Below, one piece after another: positions 15,664-23,962 of a stretch of DNA of 31,995 nt (positions are counted from its first letter, which is position 1; the number at the start of each line of letters is the position of its first letter). Under the pieces are notes generated by a model. The model did no database searches. It worked only from the letters and a program-made list of their open reading frames with translations, and was not told the DNA's origin. Both the position numbers and the translations under genes were made by a program. The stretch comes from an uncultured Duganella sp. (GTDB lineage Bacteria > Pseudomonadota > Gammaproteobacteria > Burkholderiales > Burkholderiaceae): positions 1 through 31,995 of the forward strand of contig CAMLSG010000036.1 of NCBI GenBank assembly GCA_946482635.1, given 5' to 3'.

Positions 15664-16962
15664 TTACGTGTTTGTACGTAGCTTCTGCCGCACAAATTCG
15701 ATGTGATTGCGCAAGCCATAGAACTCATCGGCAAAAGACAGCGGCACGGTCAGGCGGTTCACCCGTTCCTCAATCTGGTCCAGGCGGTGCAGCAGTTCAT
15801 CGCGCGGCTTGCCCTCGTCGACACCTTGCTCGACCGAGCGCAGTTGCCCGTACCAGCGGTAGACGCGCGAGCGGATGCGCCATACATACAGCGGCGGCAC
15901 CACTTTCGACAGCGGCAGGATCAAGGCGCCGGCGGCCAGCACCACCACCCACAGGCGGTCGAACAGGTTGGCCAGCCAGAAGGCCATGTAGCGCTGCAGG
16001 AATGGCGGGCCGTCCTTGTAGAACTTGGCCGCTTCACGCGCCACCGGGATCTCGGTATAACGCGGCGAAGGGAACTGGCCCTGCTGCTGGAACCAGCCGG
16101 CCCCGCTGTGGATGCTGCTGGCGGCCTGCACGAACAGATCGATCAGGGCCGGATGCAGGTCTTCGCGCGCCACCAGGGTGGCGGTTGGTGCAATCAGGTG
16201 GTAATCGCGGGCCGGCAGGTCGCGGCCCAGGTCGACGATGCCGCGCGGCAGGGTAACGTGGGTCAGGAACGGCAGCCGGCGCGCGTAGGCTTCGGCCTGG
16301 GTGAAGTTGAACAGCTTGATCCCGGGCGTCATCAGCAGCATCTGGATCAGCGGGTCGTCCGGCGCCGCGGCAAATACCAGGGCGTCGATGCGGCCTTCCA
16401 GCAGTTCCACCGTGGCAGGGGTGTTTTCCAGGTCGCTGGCGACGATGTCGCCGTTGTGGACGCCGTTAATCTGCAGTACCTGGCGGAACAGGCGCGGCAC
16501 GCCGCTGCCTTCGGGGCCGAGGTTCACCTTCAGGCCTTTGAGGTGGGTCAGGCTGCTGACGGCTTTCTTCTCGCGCATGAAGAGCCACACTGGCTCGGTG
16601 AACAGGCTGCCCAGCGAGACCAGGCCGGTGCGCTCGGCTTCGGCTTCGTTGGTGGAGCCGCTTTGCACGAAGGCGATGTCGGTGTCGCCTTTGTTCAGGC
16701 GCTGCAGGTTTTCCTGCGAGCCCTGGCTTTGCTGGAGGACGACCTTGATGCCGTGCTTGGCCATCGCCTGCGCGTAGCGCTTGCCGATGTTTTCGTAGGC
16801 GCTGTTTTCCTGGCCGGTGGAGAGCTTGACCACGCGCGGCGGGGTGGGGTCGATGATCCAGTAGGCCAGCGCGCAGGCGCCGGCGATCAGCAGGACGGTG
16901 GGGGCGAACGAGACCAGCAGGTCGCGCAGGCTGATGTTGGTGAACTTGGTGATGAGTTTCAT
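15664..16962 (-). CDS. TAXI-family TRAP-type solute-binding protein with membrane anchors
   Basis: A 432-residue protein with a hydrophobic N-terminal segment (about 15-35), a TAXI-type binding domain (about 40-315) beginning with VVKLSTGQENSAYENIGKRY, and a second hydrophobic segment at about 325-350 followed by a charged C-terminal region of about 80 residues (probable helix, RLDQIEERVNRL). TAXI proteins normally deliver substrate to TRAP membrane subunits, but no such permease gene is nearby and the membrane-tethered C-terminal extension is unlike a free periplasmic binding protein. Function as sensor or orphan binding protein is possible. Confidence 0.85.
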   Translation of the reverse strand: MKLITKFTNISLRDLLVSFAPTVLLIAGACALAYWIIDPTPPRVVKLSTGQENSAYENIGKRYAQAMAKHGIKVVLQQSQGSQENLQRLNKGDTDIAFVQSGSTNEAEAERTGLVSLGSLFTEPVWLFMREKKAVSSLTHLKGLKVNLGPEGSGVPRLFRQVLQINGVHNGDIVASDLENTPATVELLEGRIDALVFAAAPDDPLIQMLLMTPGIKLFNFTQAEAYARRLPFLTHVTLPRGIVDLGRDLPARDYHLIAPTATLVAREDLHPALIDLFVQAASSIHSGAGWFQQQGQFPSPRYTEIPVAREAAKFYKDGPPFLQRYMAFWLANLFDRLWVVVLAAGALILPLSKVVPPLYVWRIRSRVYRWYGQLRSVEQGVDEGKPRDELLHRLDQIEERVNRLTVPLSFADEFYGLRNHIEFVRQKLRTNT

Positions 16963-16985
16963 TCGCGCATTTTAAACCGGGAACC

Positions 16986-17014
16986 CGGTGTCTGACCCGC
17001 AGGGTCAGACACCG
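16986..17014. repeat. 13-bp-arm palindrome CGGTGTCTGACCC
   Basis: Perfect inverted repeat: arms 16986-16998 and 17002-17014 (CGGTGTCTGACCC and its complement) with a three-base loop GCA. A second hairpin, CCGTCAG (17012-17018) with CTGACGG (17030-17036), overlaps it. It lies between two leftward genes. The GGTGTCTGACCC arm resembles a dispersed palindrome common in Burkholderiales genomes; this is from memory. There is no T-tract. Confidence 0.7.
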
Positions 17015-17098
17015 TCAGTGCGGCGGCCGCTGACGGGGTTTGAGGCTTTTGACTTTCGACGCCCAACCGGACCCCTCGGCCCGGAGACCGTACAGGGT

Positions 17099-20000
17099 TT
17101 AGCGGGCGCCGCAGGCGCGCAAGGGCGCTGCAGGAACGGCAGCGGAAGTCGCCGCCACCAAAGCCGCCGTGGCCACCGGCTGCACGCCGCCCGGCGCGCC
17201 AGCCGCCATCGCGGTGACCACCGGCGCTGCCTTCTGCGCATTCGGCTCGATCAGCGGCATCAGCGAAGGCGCCAGCACCGTCAGCAGCTGCACCGGCAGC
17301 GCCGAGGTGAAGTCATAGTTCTTCGACTCCGGTCCATGCACATAAGCCGTCATCGAGCCAAAGAAGCGCTCGCCGATATTGAACACGAAAGTCGCCGATC
17401 GATTCACATAACGCGACTCGATCAGGCGCCCGCCCGCCGCGTACACGTCAAAGCGCTGGTCGCCGGTGCCAGTCTTGCCGCCTACAGGAATGATCTGCCC
17501 GTCCGACCCGACGAAGGCGGACTTCACGCGCCGCGCCGTACCATCCGACACCACTTCACGGATCGCGTCGGCCACTGCACGCGCCACTTCCGGCGTCAGC
17601 ACCTGCTCGTTGGTAGAGGACTTGTTGCGCGCCACCGTCGTTTCATACGGCGTGCCTTCGGCAAAGTGCAGCGACTCGATGCGCTGGGTGGTCTTGCGCA
17701 CGCCGCCGTTGACGATAATGCCCATCATCTCCGCCAGCGCAGCCGGACGATCGGCCGAAGCGCCCAGCGTGGTCGCATACGAAGGTACCAGCGAATCGAA
17801 CGGATAGCCCATCTTTTTCCACTGGCGGTGGATGCCCATGAAGGCCTCCATCTCAAGCAGGCCGGCGATGCGCTTGTCCTGCGCGTACTTGTGATGGGTC
17901 TTGAATAGCCACTGGTAGACCTCCTGGCGCTCCTTCTCGCTGGCGGCCACTACATCGGACAGCGAAGCACCTTCGTTCTGGTGCAGGTATGCCACCAGCC
18001 ACAATTCCAGCGGATGCACGGCAGCCAGGTAACCGCGGTCGGCCAGGCTCCACTTGTCCATCGCGTACTGGTCGTACATCTTGGCCAGGCGGTCTTCCGG
18101 CACATCGTTCTGCACCTTCAGGTTGTCGTTCACGAACTTGTCGAATTCCGCCAGCGTCGCGTTTGGATAAACGGTGCGGTGGATATTTGCCAGGCGCACC
18201 GGCGTCGGACGGATGGTATCGAGCAGGATCCCGTCCAGCTCAGAGGTCTTCTTGCCCTTGTACTTGGCATAGAAGCGGTACAGGAATTCCTTGCCTTCCT
18301 TGTCGGCGAAACGCGCCAGGTAGGCCGCGCGGCGTGGATCGTCCGAGTCGGTCAGCAGGGTCTGCGAGGAGCCCGGCATCTGGAAGGAGTAATACTTGAC
18401 CACGTCGCGCATCAGGCGCACGAACACCAGGTTGGTGGAACGGCGCAGCGCTTCGCGCACGGTCATGATTTTGAAGTCGTCGTCCTTGCTGAAGTTGCCG
18501 AAATAATGCAGGCCGCCGCCGGTGAAGAAGCCCTCGCCCGGGTTGGCCGAATACTTGCGTTCCAGAGCCGCTTGCAGCATGTCGGGCAGGCTGCGCTTGT
18601 CCTTCGGCGTCATGGTCAGGTATTCGATGCCCCACGTGGTCAGGCGGTCGCGCTGGTCGACGCTGACCTTTTTCAACTCCGCCACTTCCATCGCGCCGTA
18701 CTTCTTGTACAGCTGGTCGACGATGTCCATATACGTCACCAGGGTGCGCAGCTTGGCGGTGGAACCCAGGTCCAGCTTGGCGCCTTCGTTGATGTCCAGC
18801 GGCTGGTCGTAGTTATCGGTCTGCACGCGTAGGTAGTTGGCGTGCTCGCCGCGTTCCAGCAGCGTGAAGCTGTACACCACATTGGCAGGGTCGCCGTTGC
18901 CCAGCATGCCCTTGCCGGTCAGGCCGGCCTGCACGGCAGTTTCCGGCTCGCGCAACTGGCGCAGCATGGCGGTGACGGTCTTCTGGGTTTCCGCATCGAG
19001 CGTGGTGTTCACCGACAGGTCGAGGCGGTCCAGGTTGTACATGCGGTTGTCGCCCAGCAGGTTGGCCAGGTGCACGCGTACCGCGTTCGATGCTTTCTTG
19101 GTCACATAAGTCATCGGCGGCGCAGCCTGCACGCCGCTGCCTTTGGCCGGATGCAGTTTTTCCTTCAGCGCGGCGTCGCGCAGCTGCGGCGTGATGATGC
19201 CAGCGCTGGCCAGCAGGCGCAGGTGGCTGTTGGCCAGCACTTCCAGGTCTTCATCGCCTTCGCCCAGGTAGTAGCTCGGGCGGCGCTGCGCGATCAGCAG
19301 CGACAGCGCTTCCTTGAAGGCCAGCGGACTGCCCGGCTGGTCCATCTTGCCGCCCAGCAGGCGCGCTACTTCGTTGAACTCGCGGCCGTACCAGACCCAC
19401 ATGCCGTCGCCCACGCCGTTCACTTCGCCGTAGCCCGGCTTGGCCGACAGCGGCACGGTATTCAGGTAGTCGACCACGATCTGGCGCCGCGCCTTGGTGG
19501 TGTCTTCGCCCTGCTGGTAGGCACGCAGCGAGGCCGAAATCATCTGCTGCAGCTTGTCCTTCATCGAGCCGGTGCGGCCTTCCGGCGAGTGGCGGTACTT
19601 CTCGATCTGGGTAGCCAGGGTCGAACCGCCCGCCGCACGGTGGCCGCCGGCGCCGACAGCGCTCGCGGTTTTTTCCAGGATGGCCTTGGACAGGCGGTCC
19701 CACTCGACGGCCGGATTGCGTTTCGGGTATTTGTTATCCAGCAGTTCGCGGTTCTCGATGAACAGCAGGCTTTGCACCAGCGCGTTCGGGGCCTGCTCGA
19801 AGCTGCCGTAGACGCGCTCCGGATAGCTGGCCGTGAACAGCGGCTGCTCGCGGCAATCGAAGATCGACAGGCCGGTACGGGTCTTTTCGCGGTACGTGGC
19901 GAACACGCCCATGTCGCTCAGCTCCACCATCTTGGGCGAAAAACGCGCCTGCGACGTGACTTCGTAATCGCGTGCTTTCAGCTTGTCCAGGTAATCGGGC

Positions 20001-20308
20001 AAGTTGGCGTAGCCAAGGCGTTCGTCGTAAGGACTGTCGTGCGGGAAGCGGATCGACTTGCTCGGTCCCGGCTCCACCTTGTAAGTCAGCTGGCCGACAA
20101 GGTCGGTAAACACCTTCGCCTGCATGGTCGAGGTGCGGGTCTCGTGATAGCCCCAGAAACCGGCCACTGTCAGCAGCACCAGGATCAGCACAATGAGCGC
20201 ATTGCGCGAACGTGAACCTTTTTTCGGTTCCGATGGAGGTGGTGGTGCTGGCTCGGTTGGTTCGTGTGGTTCGAAGGAGCTTGAGTCTTGATCTTGTTGG
20301 GAAGGCAT
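17099..20308 (-). CDS. Class A PBP-like transglycosylase/transpeptidase
   Basis: From the ATG at 20308 the product has 1069 residues: a Pro-rich cytoplasmic tail, one transmembrane helix (about 36-55), a GT51 glycosyltransferase domain and a penicillin-binding transpeptidase domain. GT51 features: probable catalytic Glu186 in FIENRELLD and GGSTLATQIEKY (about 228-238). Transpeptidase motifs: Ser516-TAK, Ser624-TN and Lys945-TGTG, with unusually long insertions between the second and third motif (about 320 residues). The tail after 1010 is Ala/Pro/Val-rich and low complexity. It should polymerise and cross-link peptidoglycan in the periplasm. A TTG/ATG start at 20437/20428 would add an Arg-rich stretch and is less likely; no good ribosome site supports any start. 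Confidence 0.88.
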   Translation of the reverse strand: MPSQQDQDSSSFEPHEPTEPAPPPPSEPKKGSRSRNALIVLILVLLTVAGFWGYHETRTSTMQAKVFTDLVGQLTYKVEPGPSKSIRFPHDSPYDERLGYANLPDYLDKLKARDYEVTSQARFSPKMVELSDMGVFATYREKTRTGLSIFDCREQPLFTASYPERVYGSFEQAPNALVQSLLFIENRELLDNKYPKRNPAVEWDRLSKAILEKTASAVGAGGHRAAGGSTLATQIEKYRHSPEGRTGSMKDKLQQMISASLRAYQQGEDTTKARRQIVVDYLNTVPLSAKPGYGEVNGVGDGMWVWYGREFNEVARLLGGKMDQPGSPLAFKEALSLLIAQRRPSYYLGEGDEDLEVLANSHLRLLASAGIITPQLRDAALKEKLHPAKGSGVQAAPPMTYVTKKASNAVRVHLANLLGDNRMYNLDRLDLSVNTTLDAETQKTVTAMLRQLREPETAVQAGLTGKGMLGNGDPANVVYSFTLLERGEHANYLRVQTDNYDQPLDINEGAKLDLGSTAKLRTLVTYMDIVDQLYKKYGAMEVAELKKVSVDQRDRLTTWGIEYLTMTPKDKRSLPDMLQAALERKYSANPGEGFFTGGGLHYFGNFSKDDDFKIMTVREALRRSTNLVFVRLMRDVVKYYSFQMPGSSQTLLTDSDDPRRAAYLARFADKEGKEFLYRFYAKYKGKKTSELDGILLDTIRPTPVRLANIHRTVYPNATLAEFDKFVNDNLKVQNDVPEDRLAKMYDQYAMDKWSLADRGYLAAVHPLELWLVAYLHQNEGASLSDVVAASEKERQEVYQWLFKTHHKYAQDKRIAGLLEMEAFMGIHRQWKKMGYPFDSLVPSYATTLGASADRPAALAEMMGIIVNGGVRKTTQRIESLHFAEGTPYETTVARNKSSTNEQVLTPEVARAVADAIREVVSDGTARRVKSAFVGSDGQIIPVGGKTGTGDQRFDVYAAGGRLIESRYVNRSATFVFNIGERFFGSMTAYVHGPESKNYDFTSALPVQLLTVLAPSLMPLIEPNAQKAAPVVTAMAAGAPGGVQPVATAALVAATSAAVPAAPLRACGAR

Positions 20309-20619
20309 AGGTACCGAGCGCAAACGCCGCCTGTTGCCGCCATATCCAATCGCTGCCGCGCCGGCGCGCATTTTGCGCACCGCTCTGACGACAACTCGGG
20401 GCCGGCGAAAACGACGATTGCTTAACATAGTGTTCAAACCGGACAGTACACGCAGAGTATTTCTGCTTGATTACCATTGCACCACATCGGCGTGCACTGC
20501 ACGGGGCAAGTCGCAAAATATTTAAAGTTCGCGTATCAGTTTCGCAAAAAAACAACGGCGCTTCACACGTTTGTGAGCGCCGTTGCAAGAGCAGTTAATA
20601 CCCTTTTCACACTGTGGAT
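20309..20619. other. Intergenic region between the PBP-like gene and the CinA-type gene
   Basis: These 311 bases contain the terminator at 20547-20584 and the presumed promoter of the PBP-like gene. The stretch 20309-20428 is open in the PBP frame but encodes an Arg-rich sequence without family features. No other gene was seen. Confidence 0.5.
20547..20584 (-). terminator. Rho-independent terminator of the five-gene operon
   Basis: Stem AACGGCGCT (20554-20562) with AGCGCCGTT (20576-20584), extended by an inner CACA/TGTG pairing. On the minus strand the stem is followed by GTTTTTTT. It lies 36 bases after the CinA-type stop codon. Confidence 0.85.
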
Positions 20620-21405
20620 TCAGGGCTTCACGTACTCCACTTTCAAGGCATCGAGCTCACGGCACATCTGGGCAAATGCTGCTTCGCATTGGGGCGGATC
20701 GCCTTTCACGCCAAGCTCGATATGGCGCCGGGTCTTCGCGTCGCCCACGCTTGGCAGGCTGAAGACCTTGATGCGCGGCCAGGCTGTTTCAAGGGCCAGC
20801 ATCAGCGGAGTAAGCGCGGCTTCCGCTGCTTCGTACACTAACACCGATCGCTCTGCGCGGGGCTCACGATTGAACAGGTCGGCGTAGTGCGTATCGAGCA
20901 CCCATTCGATCATCGGCCAGGCCATCACCGGGAAGCCAGGCACGAAGTAATGCGTGCCGTGCGCAAATCCCGCCACGTTGTTATAAGGATTTGGAATAAG
21001 CGCGGCGCCTTGCGGGAATTCGGCCATCTGCAGGCGCTGCAAATTCTCCGCCGACGTCAGGTCCGCTACCTCGCCTTTTTCTTCCGCCACCTGGCGCACG
21101 CGCTGCTGGATGCTTTCCTTTGCGCCTTCATGCAGCGCCAGCGGCAGGCCCAGCGCGGCGGCCGCAGCCTGGCGCGTGTGGTCGTCCGGCGTGGCGCCGA
21201 TGCCGCCGCAGGAGAACACGATATCCCCGCTGGCAAAGGTGCGCTTCAGCGTGGCGGTGATCCGTTCGCGGTCGTCGCCGAGGAATTCGGCCCAGGACAG
21301 TTGCAGGCCGCGCGCCGCCAGCAACTGCACCACTTTGGGGAAGTGCTGGTCGGTCCGCTTGCCGGAAAGGATTTCGTCGCCAATGATGATCAGTCCGATT
21401 CGCAT
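20620..21405 (-). CDS. CinA N-terminal/MoaB-fold competence-damage-type protein
   Basis: A 261-residue cytoplasmic protein of the molybdopterin-binding (MoCF, COG1058) fold. It begins MRIGLIIIGDEILSGKRTD, the typical start of the CinA N-terminal domain, and has SCGGIGATPDDHT around residue 66, the conserved GG(I/L)G-T-DD motif. The C-terminal deamidase domain of full CinA is missing, so nicotinamide-nucleotide deamidation is not expected from this protein alone; related proteins may act on ADP-ribose or NAD derivatives. The ATG at 21405 has GAGGAAA six bases upstream; this site lies inside the previous gene, which overlaps by 16 bases. A longer frame to 21456 is not used. Confidence 0.85.
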   Translation of the reverse strand: MRIGLIIIGDEILSGKRTDQHFPKVVQLLAARGLQLSWAEFLGDDRERITATLKRTFASGDIVFSCGGIGATPDDHTRQAAAAALGLPLALHEGAKESIQQRVRQVAEEKGEVADLTSAENLQRLQMAEFPQGAALIPNPYNNVAGFAHGTHYFVPGFPVMAWPMIEWVLDTHYADLFNREPRAERSVLVYEAAEAALTPLMLALETAWPRIKVFSLPSVGDAKTRRHIELGVKGDPPQCEAAFAQMCRELDALKVEYVKP

Positions 21406-22217
21406 AAGCTTTCCTCGAAAGGAGCATGGCGCAACTGCGCCAGCGCTTGCAGACAATAATACTCAAACCACAGGCCGGTGAAGATGAAAATCACGACGTA
21501 GACCCAGATCGAGGCCGCCAGCAGGATCGGGAAGAAGGCAATTGCCGCCGCCGCGCCGCCCACCCACACCAGGGCCGGCAGCGAGCCGGCCAGGCCGGAC
21601 ACCACGCCGATCGACATCAGTTGCCAGCGGTGTTCGCGCTGCAGCCTGGACAGTTCATCCGGGCTGGCGTAATCGGCCAGCGCGTCATAGCTCATCACGC
21701 GGCTGGTGAGCCAGCCCCACAGCAGCACGGTGGCCAGGCCGGCCAGCGGCGGGAAGATGTACGTCGGCAGGATGCACAGCCAGGCAACCACGAAGATCCC
21801 AAAAGCGCCCAACGCCTTGATGACGCCGCCCAGGATGGAACCGCCCTGCTTCTTTTCCAGTTGCGGGAAATGGCGGCCGCCGACATGGCGCACGATGAAG
21901 GGCATGGCAGCCACGCCGATGAAGATCATGGCCGTCACGATCATCAGGGGCAGCAGCAGGAGCAGCGCAAACAGCGGCACCACGATCGAACGCAAGCCGC
22001 CCAGGCCGATCGTTTGCAGCCAGTCGCTGGTCACGCGGTAGATTTCGAAATCGACGAAGTGGCCGTGCAGCCAGTCCAGCAGCGGCTGCAGGCCAAGCCA
22101 CAGCAGCAGCGCCCACAGAGCGACTGACAAAATGAAAGGAACAATACTCAGCAATAAGATCTTGCCGTGGAACTGGGACAGCAGGGCCCTGCCGTAAGCG
22201 TGAATAACTGCGCGCAT
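21390..22217 (-). CDS. EI24-domain (CysZ-like) integral membrane protein
   Basis: A 275-residue inner-membrane protein with about four to six hydrophobic stretches (about 18-45, 72-105, 130-168, 205-235, 238-262). The pattern and the LPTYIFPPLAGLATVLLWG region match the EI24 family, which includes the sulfate permease CysZ. No sulfur gene is beside it, so transport of sulfate is not assumed. It starts three bases after the stop of the sterol desaturase gene and overlaps the CinA-type gene by 16 bases. Confidence 0.82.
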   Translation of the reverse strand: MRAVIHAYGRALLSQFHGKILLLSIVPFILSVALWALLLWLGLQPLLDWLHGHFVDFEIYRVTSDWLQTIGLGGLRSIVVPLFALLLLLPLMIVTAMIFIGVAAMPFIVRHVGGRHFPQLEKKQGGSILGGVIKALGAFGIFVVAWLCILPTYIFPPLAGLATVLLWGWLTSRVMSYDALADYASPDELSRLQREHRWQLMSIGVVSGLAGSLPALVWVGGAAAAIAFFPILLAASIWVYVVIFIFTGLWFEYYCLQALAQLRHAPFEESLCESD

Positions 22218-22220
22218 CGA

Positions 22221-23186
22221 TTAACTCGGTTTCTTTTTCATGTATTCAAACATCCGCTTCAAGCCCAGCCATTGCTGGGCCCAGAAGCCGCGGCCGTAGT
22301 CGCGGCCCGCCAACTGGTCACGCACGCCGGTCGCTTCGAAGCGCGGCGTGAAGTTAGCGGTGCGGAAAATAATGTCCCAAATCGGGAACAGCACGGCGAA
22401 ATTGCAGCCACCCAGCGTGCCCTGCCCTTTCGATTCATGGCCGACGCCAATCGCGTGGTGCATGCGGTGGTAGCGCGGCGACACCAGCAGCCGTTCGCCG
22501 ATGCGGCCGAAGTGTATACGAACATTGGCGTGTTGCAAGCTTTGCACAATACGGGACAGCGATACGAGGAGCACGTACTGGCTTGGCGGCACCCCGATGG
22601 CCAGCGCCAGCACCGCCATAAAGACATCGTGCAGCAAGTCGTCCAGCAAATGATTGCGGTCGTCGCTCCACAGGTTCATGTTCTGCTGGCTGTGGTGCAG
22701 GCTGTGCAGGCCCCACCACCAGTTGAACTGGTGCTGGGCGCGGTGGAACCAGTAATCGAAAAAGTCCAGCACCAGCAGGTAGATGGCAAAGCTGGCCAGC
22801 GGGTGCATATTGGTGACCAGGTTCTCCAGGTTGAAGGGCTGCACGCCTTCCATGTGCAGGGCGCCCGAAATGGCGTCCATCACCGGGTCAAGCGTGAAAA
22901 ACAGCAGCAGCGGGATCAGGCCGATACGCTGCAGCACGGTGTAGATGAAGTCATTCCAGCGGGCGCGCTTGTCGCTGAACTGGTGCACCGGGATGGCCGC
23001 TTCCAGCGGGCGCAGCACCAGGTAGATCAGCAGCAGTTCGGCCATGCCGATCAGCAGCCACTCCGTGCCTTCGAAGGCTTCTTCGGTAATGTCGCCCATG
23101 CCGGAGTAATAAATCAGCGGCTGGATGGCGTTTTCAAACAGCCAGCCCTGGGCTTGGCCCAGCAGGTCCAGGAAGAATTGAATCAT
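22221..23186 (-). CDS. Sterol desaturase / fatty acid hydroxylase family protein
   Basis: A 321-residue membrane di-iron enzyme. Hydrophobic segments at about 43-60, 85-100, 130-146 and 187-208 surround the family histidine clusters: HRAQH (148-152), HSLHH (161-165), and HRMHH (240-244), with additional His219 and the downstream NFAVLFPIWD motif. This pattern fits alkyl hydroxylation or desaturation of a lipid; the substrate is unknown. The ATG overlaps the stop of the deacetylase-like gene as ATGA, so the two are translationally coupled. Confidence 0.9.
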   Translation of the reverse strand: MIQFFLDLLGQAQGWLFENAIQPLIYYSGMGDITEEAFEGTEWLLIGMAELLLIYLVLRPLEAAIPVHQFSDKRARWNDFIYTVLQRIGLIPLLLFFTLDPVMDAISGALHMEGVQPFNLENLVTNMHPLASFAIYLLVLDFFDYWFHRAQHQFNWWWGLHSLHHSQQNMNLWSDDRNHLLDDLLHDVFMAVLALAIGVPPSQYVLLVSLSRIVQSLQHANVRIHFGRIGERLLVSPRYHRMHHAIGVGHESKGQGTLGGCNFAVLFPIWDIIFRTANFTPRFEATGVRDQLAGRDYGRGFWAQQWLGLKRMFEYMKKKPS

Positions 23187-23962
23187 TTGCGGTAATCCGG
23201 GTGTTCTCTCAGGGTGGCGAAGCAGAAGCCTTTCTGCTTCAGGCCTTCAATCAGCGGTTCCAGGTTGGCCGGCGCCCAGGGGTCCTTGCGCGACCAGATC
23301 CCCATATGGGCCATGAAGATGTCGCCGTCGCGCAGGCCGTCCAGCGCGCGCTTCAGCAGTTGCGCGTTGGAGGCGCGCTCCACCGCCAGCTCGTCGCCGG
23401 AGAAGCCGGCGGGCGTGGCCCAGCCGGCGTGCTGGTAGCCGCAGGCCTTGCCGGCCGCCAGCGTGCGCGGGCTGGTCTTGCCGCCGGGCGCGCGCCAGAA
23501 GGGGTCCAGCGCCTTGCCGGTCAGCTCTTGGAAGCGCTGGTCGACGCGGCGCAGTTCTTCGCAATACTGCTGCGGCGTCCAGTCCAGCGGCTTGCCGGCG
23601 CGGGGACCGAACTGCGGCTTGACCGTGATCTTGCCGTTCGCGGCGTCACGCAGGTAATAAGTGTGGTCGAAGGTGTGGCTGCCAAAGGCGTGTCCCTCGG
23701 CGACGCGGGCGCGCCAGTAGGCTTGCCAGGACGGGGCCAGGCTGTAGTCCCCCTTGACGGTCTTTTCGTTCGCCAGGAAGAAGGTGGCCTTGACGTTTTG
23801 CCGCGCCAGTACCGACGCGATCAGGTCGGCCTGCGACTGGCTGCCGGTGTCGAAGGTGAGGTAGATCGTGCCGCGGCATGCCGGCGCGGGCGCCTGCGCG
23901 GCGTTCGACGCGCCGGTGGCCGCCGCAGCGGCCAGTCCCAGCACGCATGCCTGCCACCGCAT
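23183..23962 (-). CDS. Secreted polysaccharide deacetylase-like (NodB-fold) protein
   Basis: A 259-residue exported protein with a signal peptide ending near residue 24 (AAQA). NodB-fold motifs in order: motif 1 YLTFDTGS (36-41), where the base Asp38 is kept but the usual second, metal-binding Asp is Thr39; motif 2 GSHTFDH with His96 and His100; motif 3 FWRAPGGK near 157; and a late MAHMG (His219). The fold removes acyl groups from carbohydrates, but the motif 1 change may alter metal binding. It overlaps the beta-propeller gene upstream by one base (TAATG) and the desaturase gene downstream by four. Confidence 0.85.
   Translation of the reverse strand: MRWQACVLGLAAAAATGASNAAQAPAPACRGTIYLTFDTGSQSQADLIASVLARQNVKATFFLANEKTVKGDYSLAPSWQAYWRARVAEGHAFGSHTFDHTYYLRDAANGKITVKPQFGPRAGKPLDWTPQQYCEELRRVDQRFQELTGKALDPFWRAPGGKTSPRTLAAGKACGYQHAGWATPAGFSGDELAVERASNAQLLKRALDGLRDGDIFMAHMGIWSRKDPWAPANLEPLIEGLKQKGFCFATLREHPDYRK

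Noticed and set aside
20309..20437. Extended N-terminus of the PBP-like protein from TTG at 20437
   Set aside because: The added residues are Arg-rich without family features, and the protein opening at 20308 already gives a normal cytoplasmic tail and membrane helix. No ribosome site supports the longer start.
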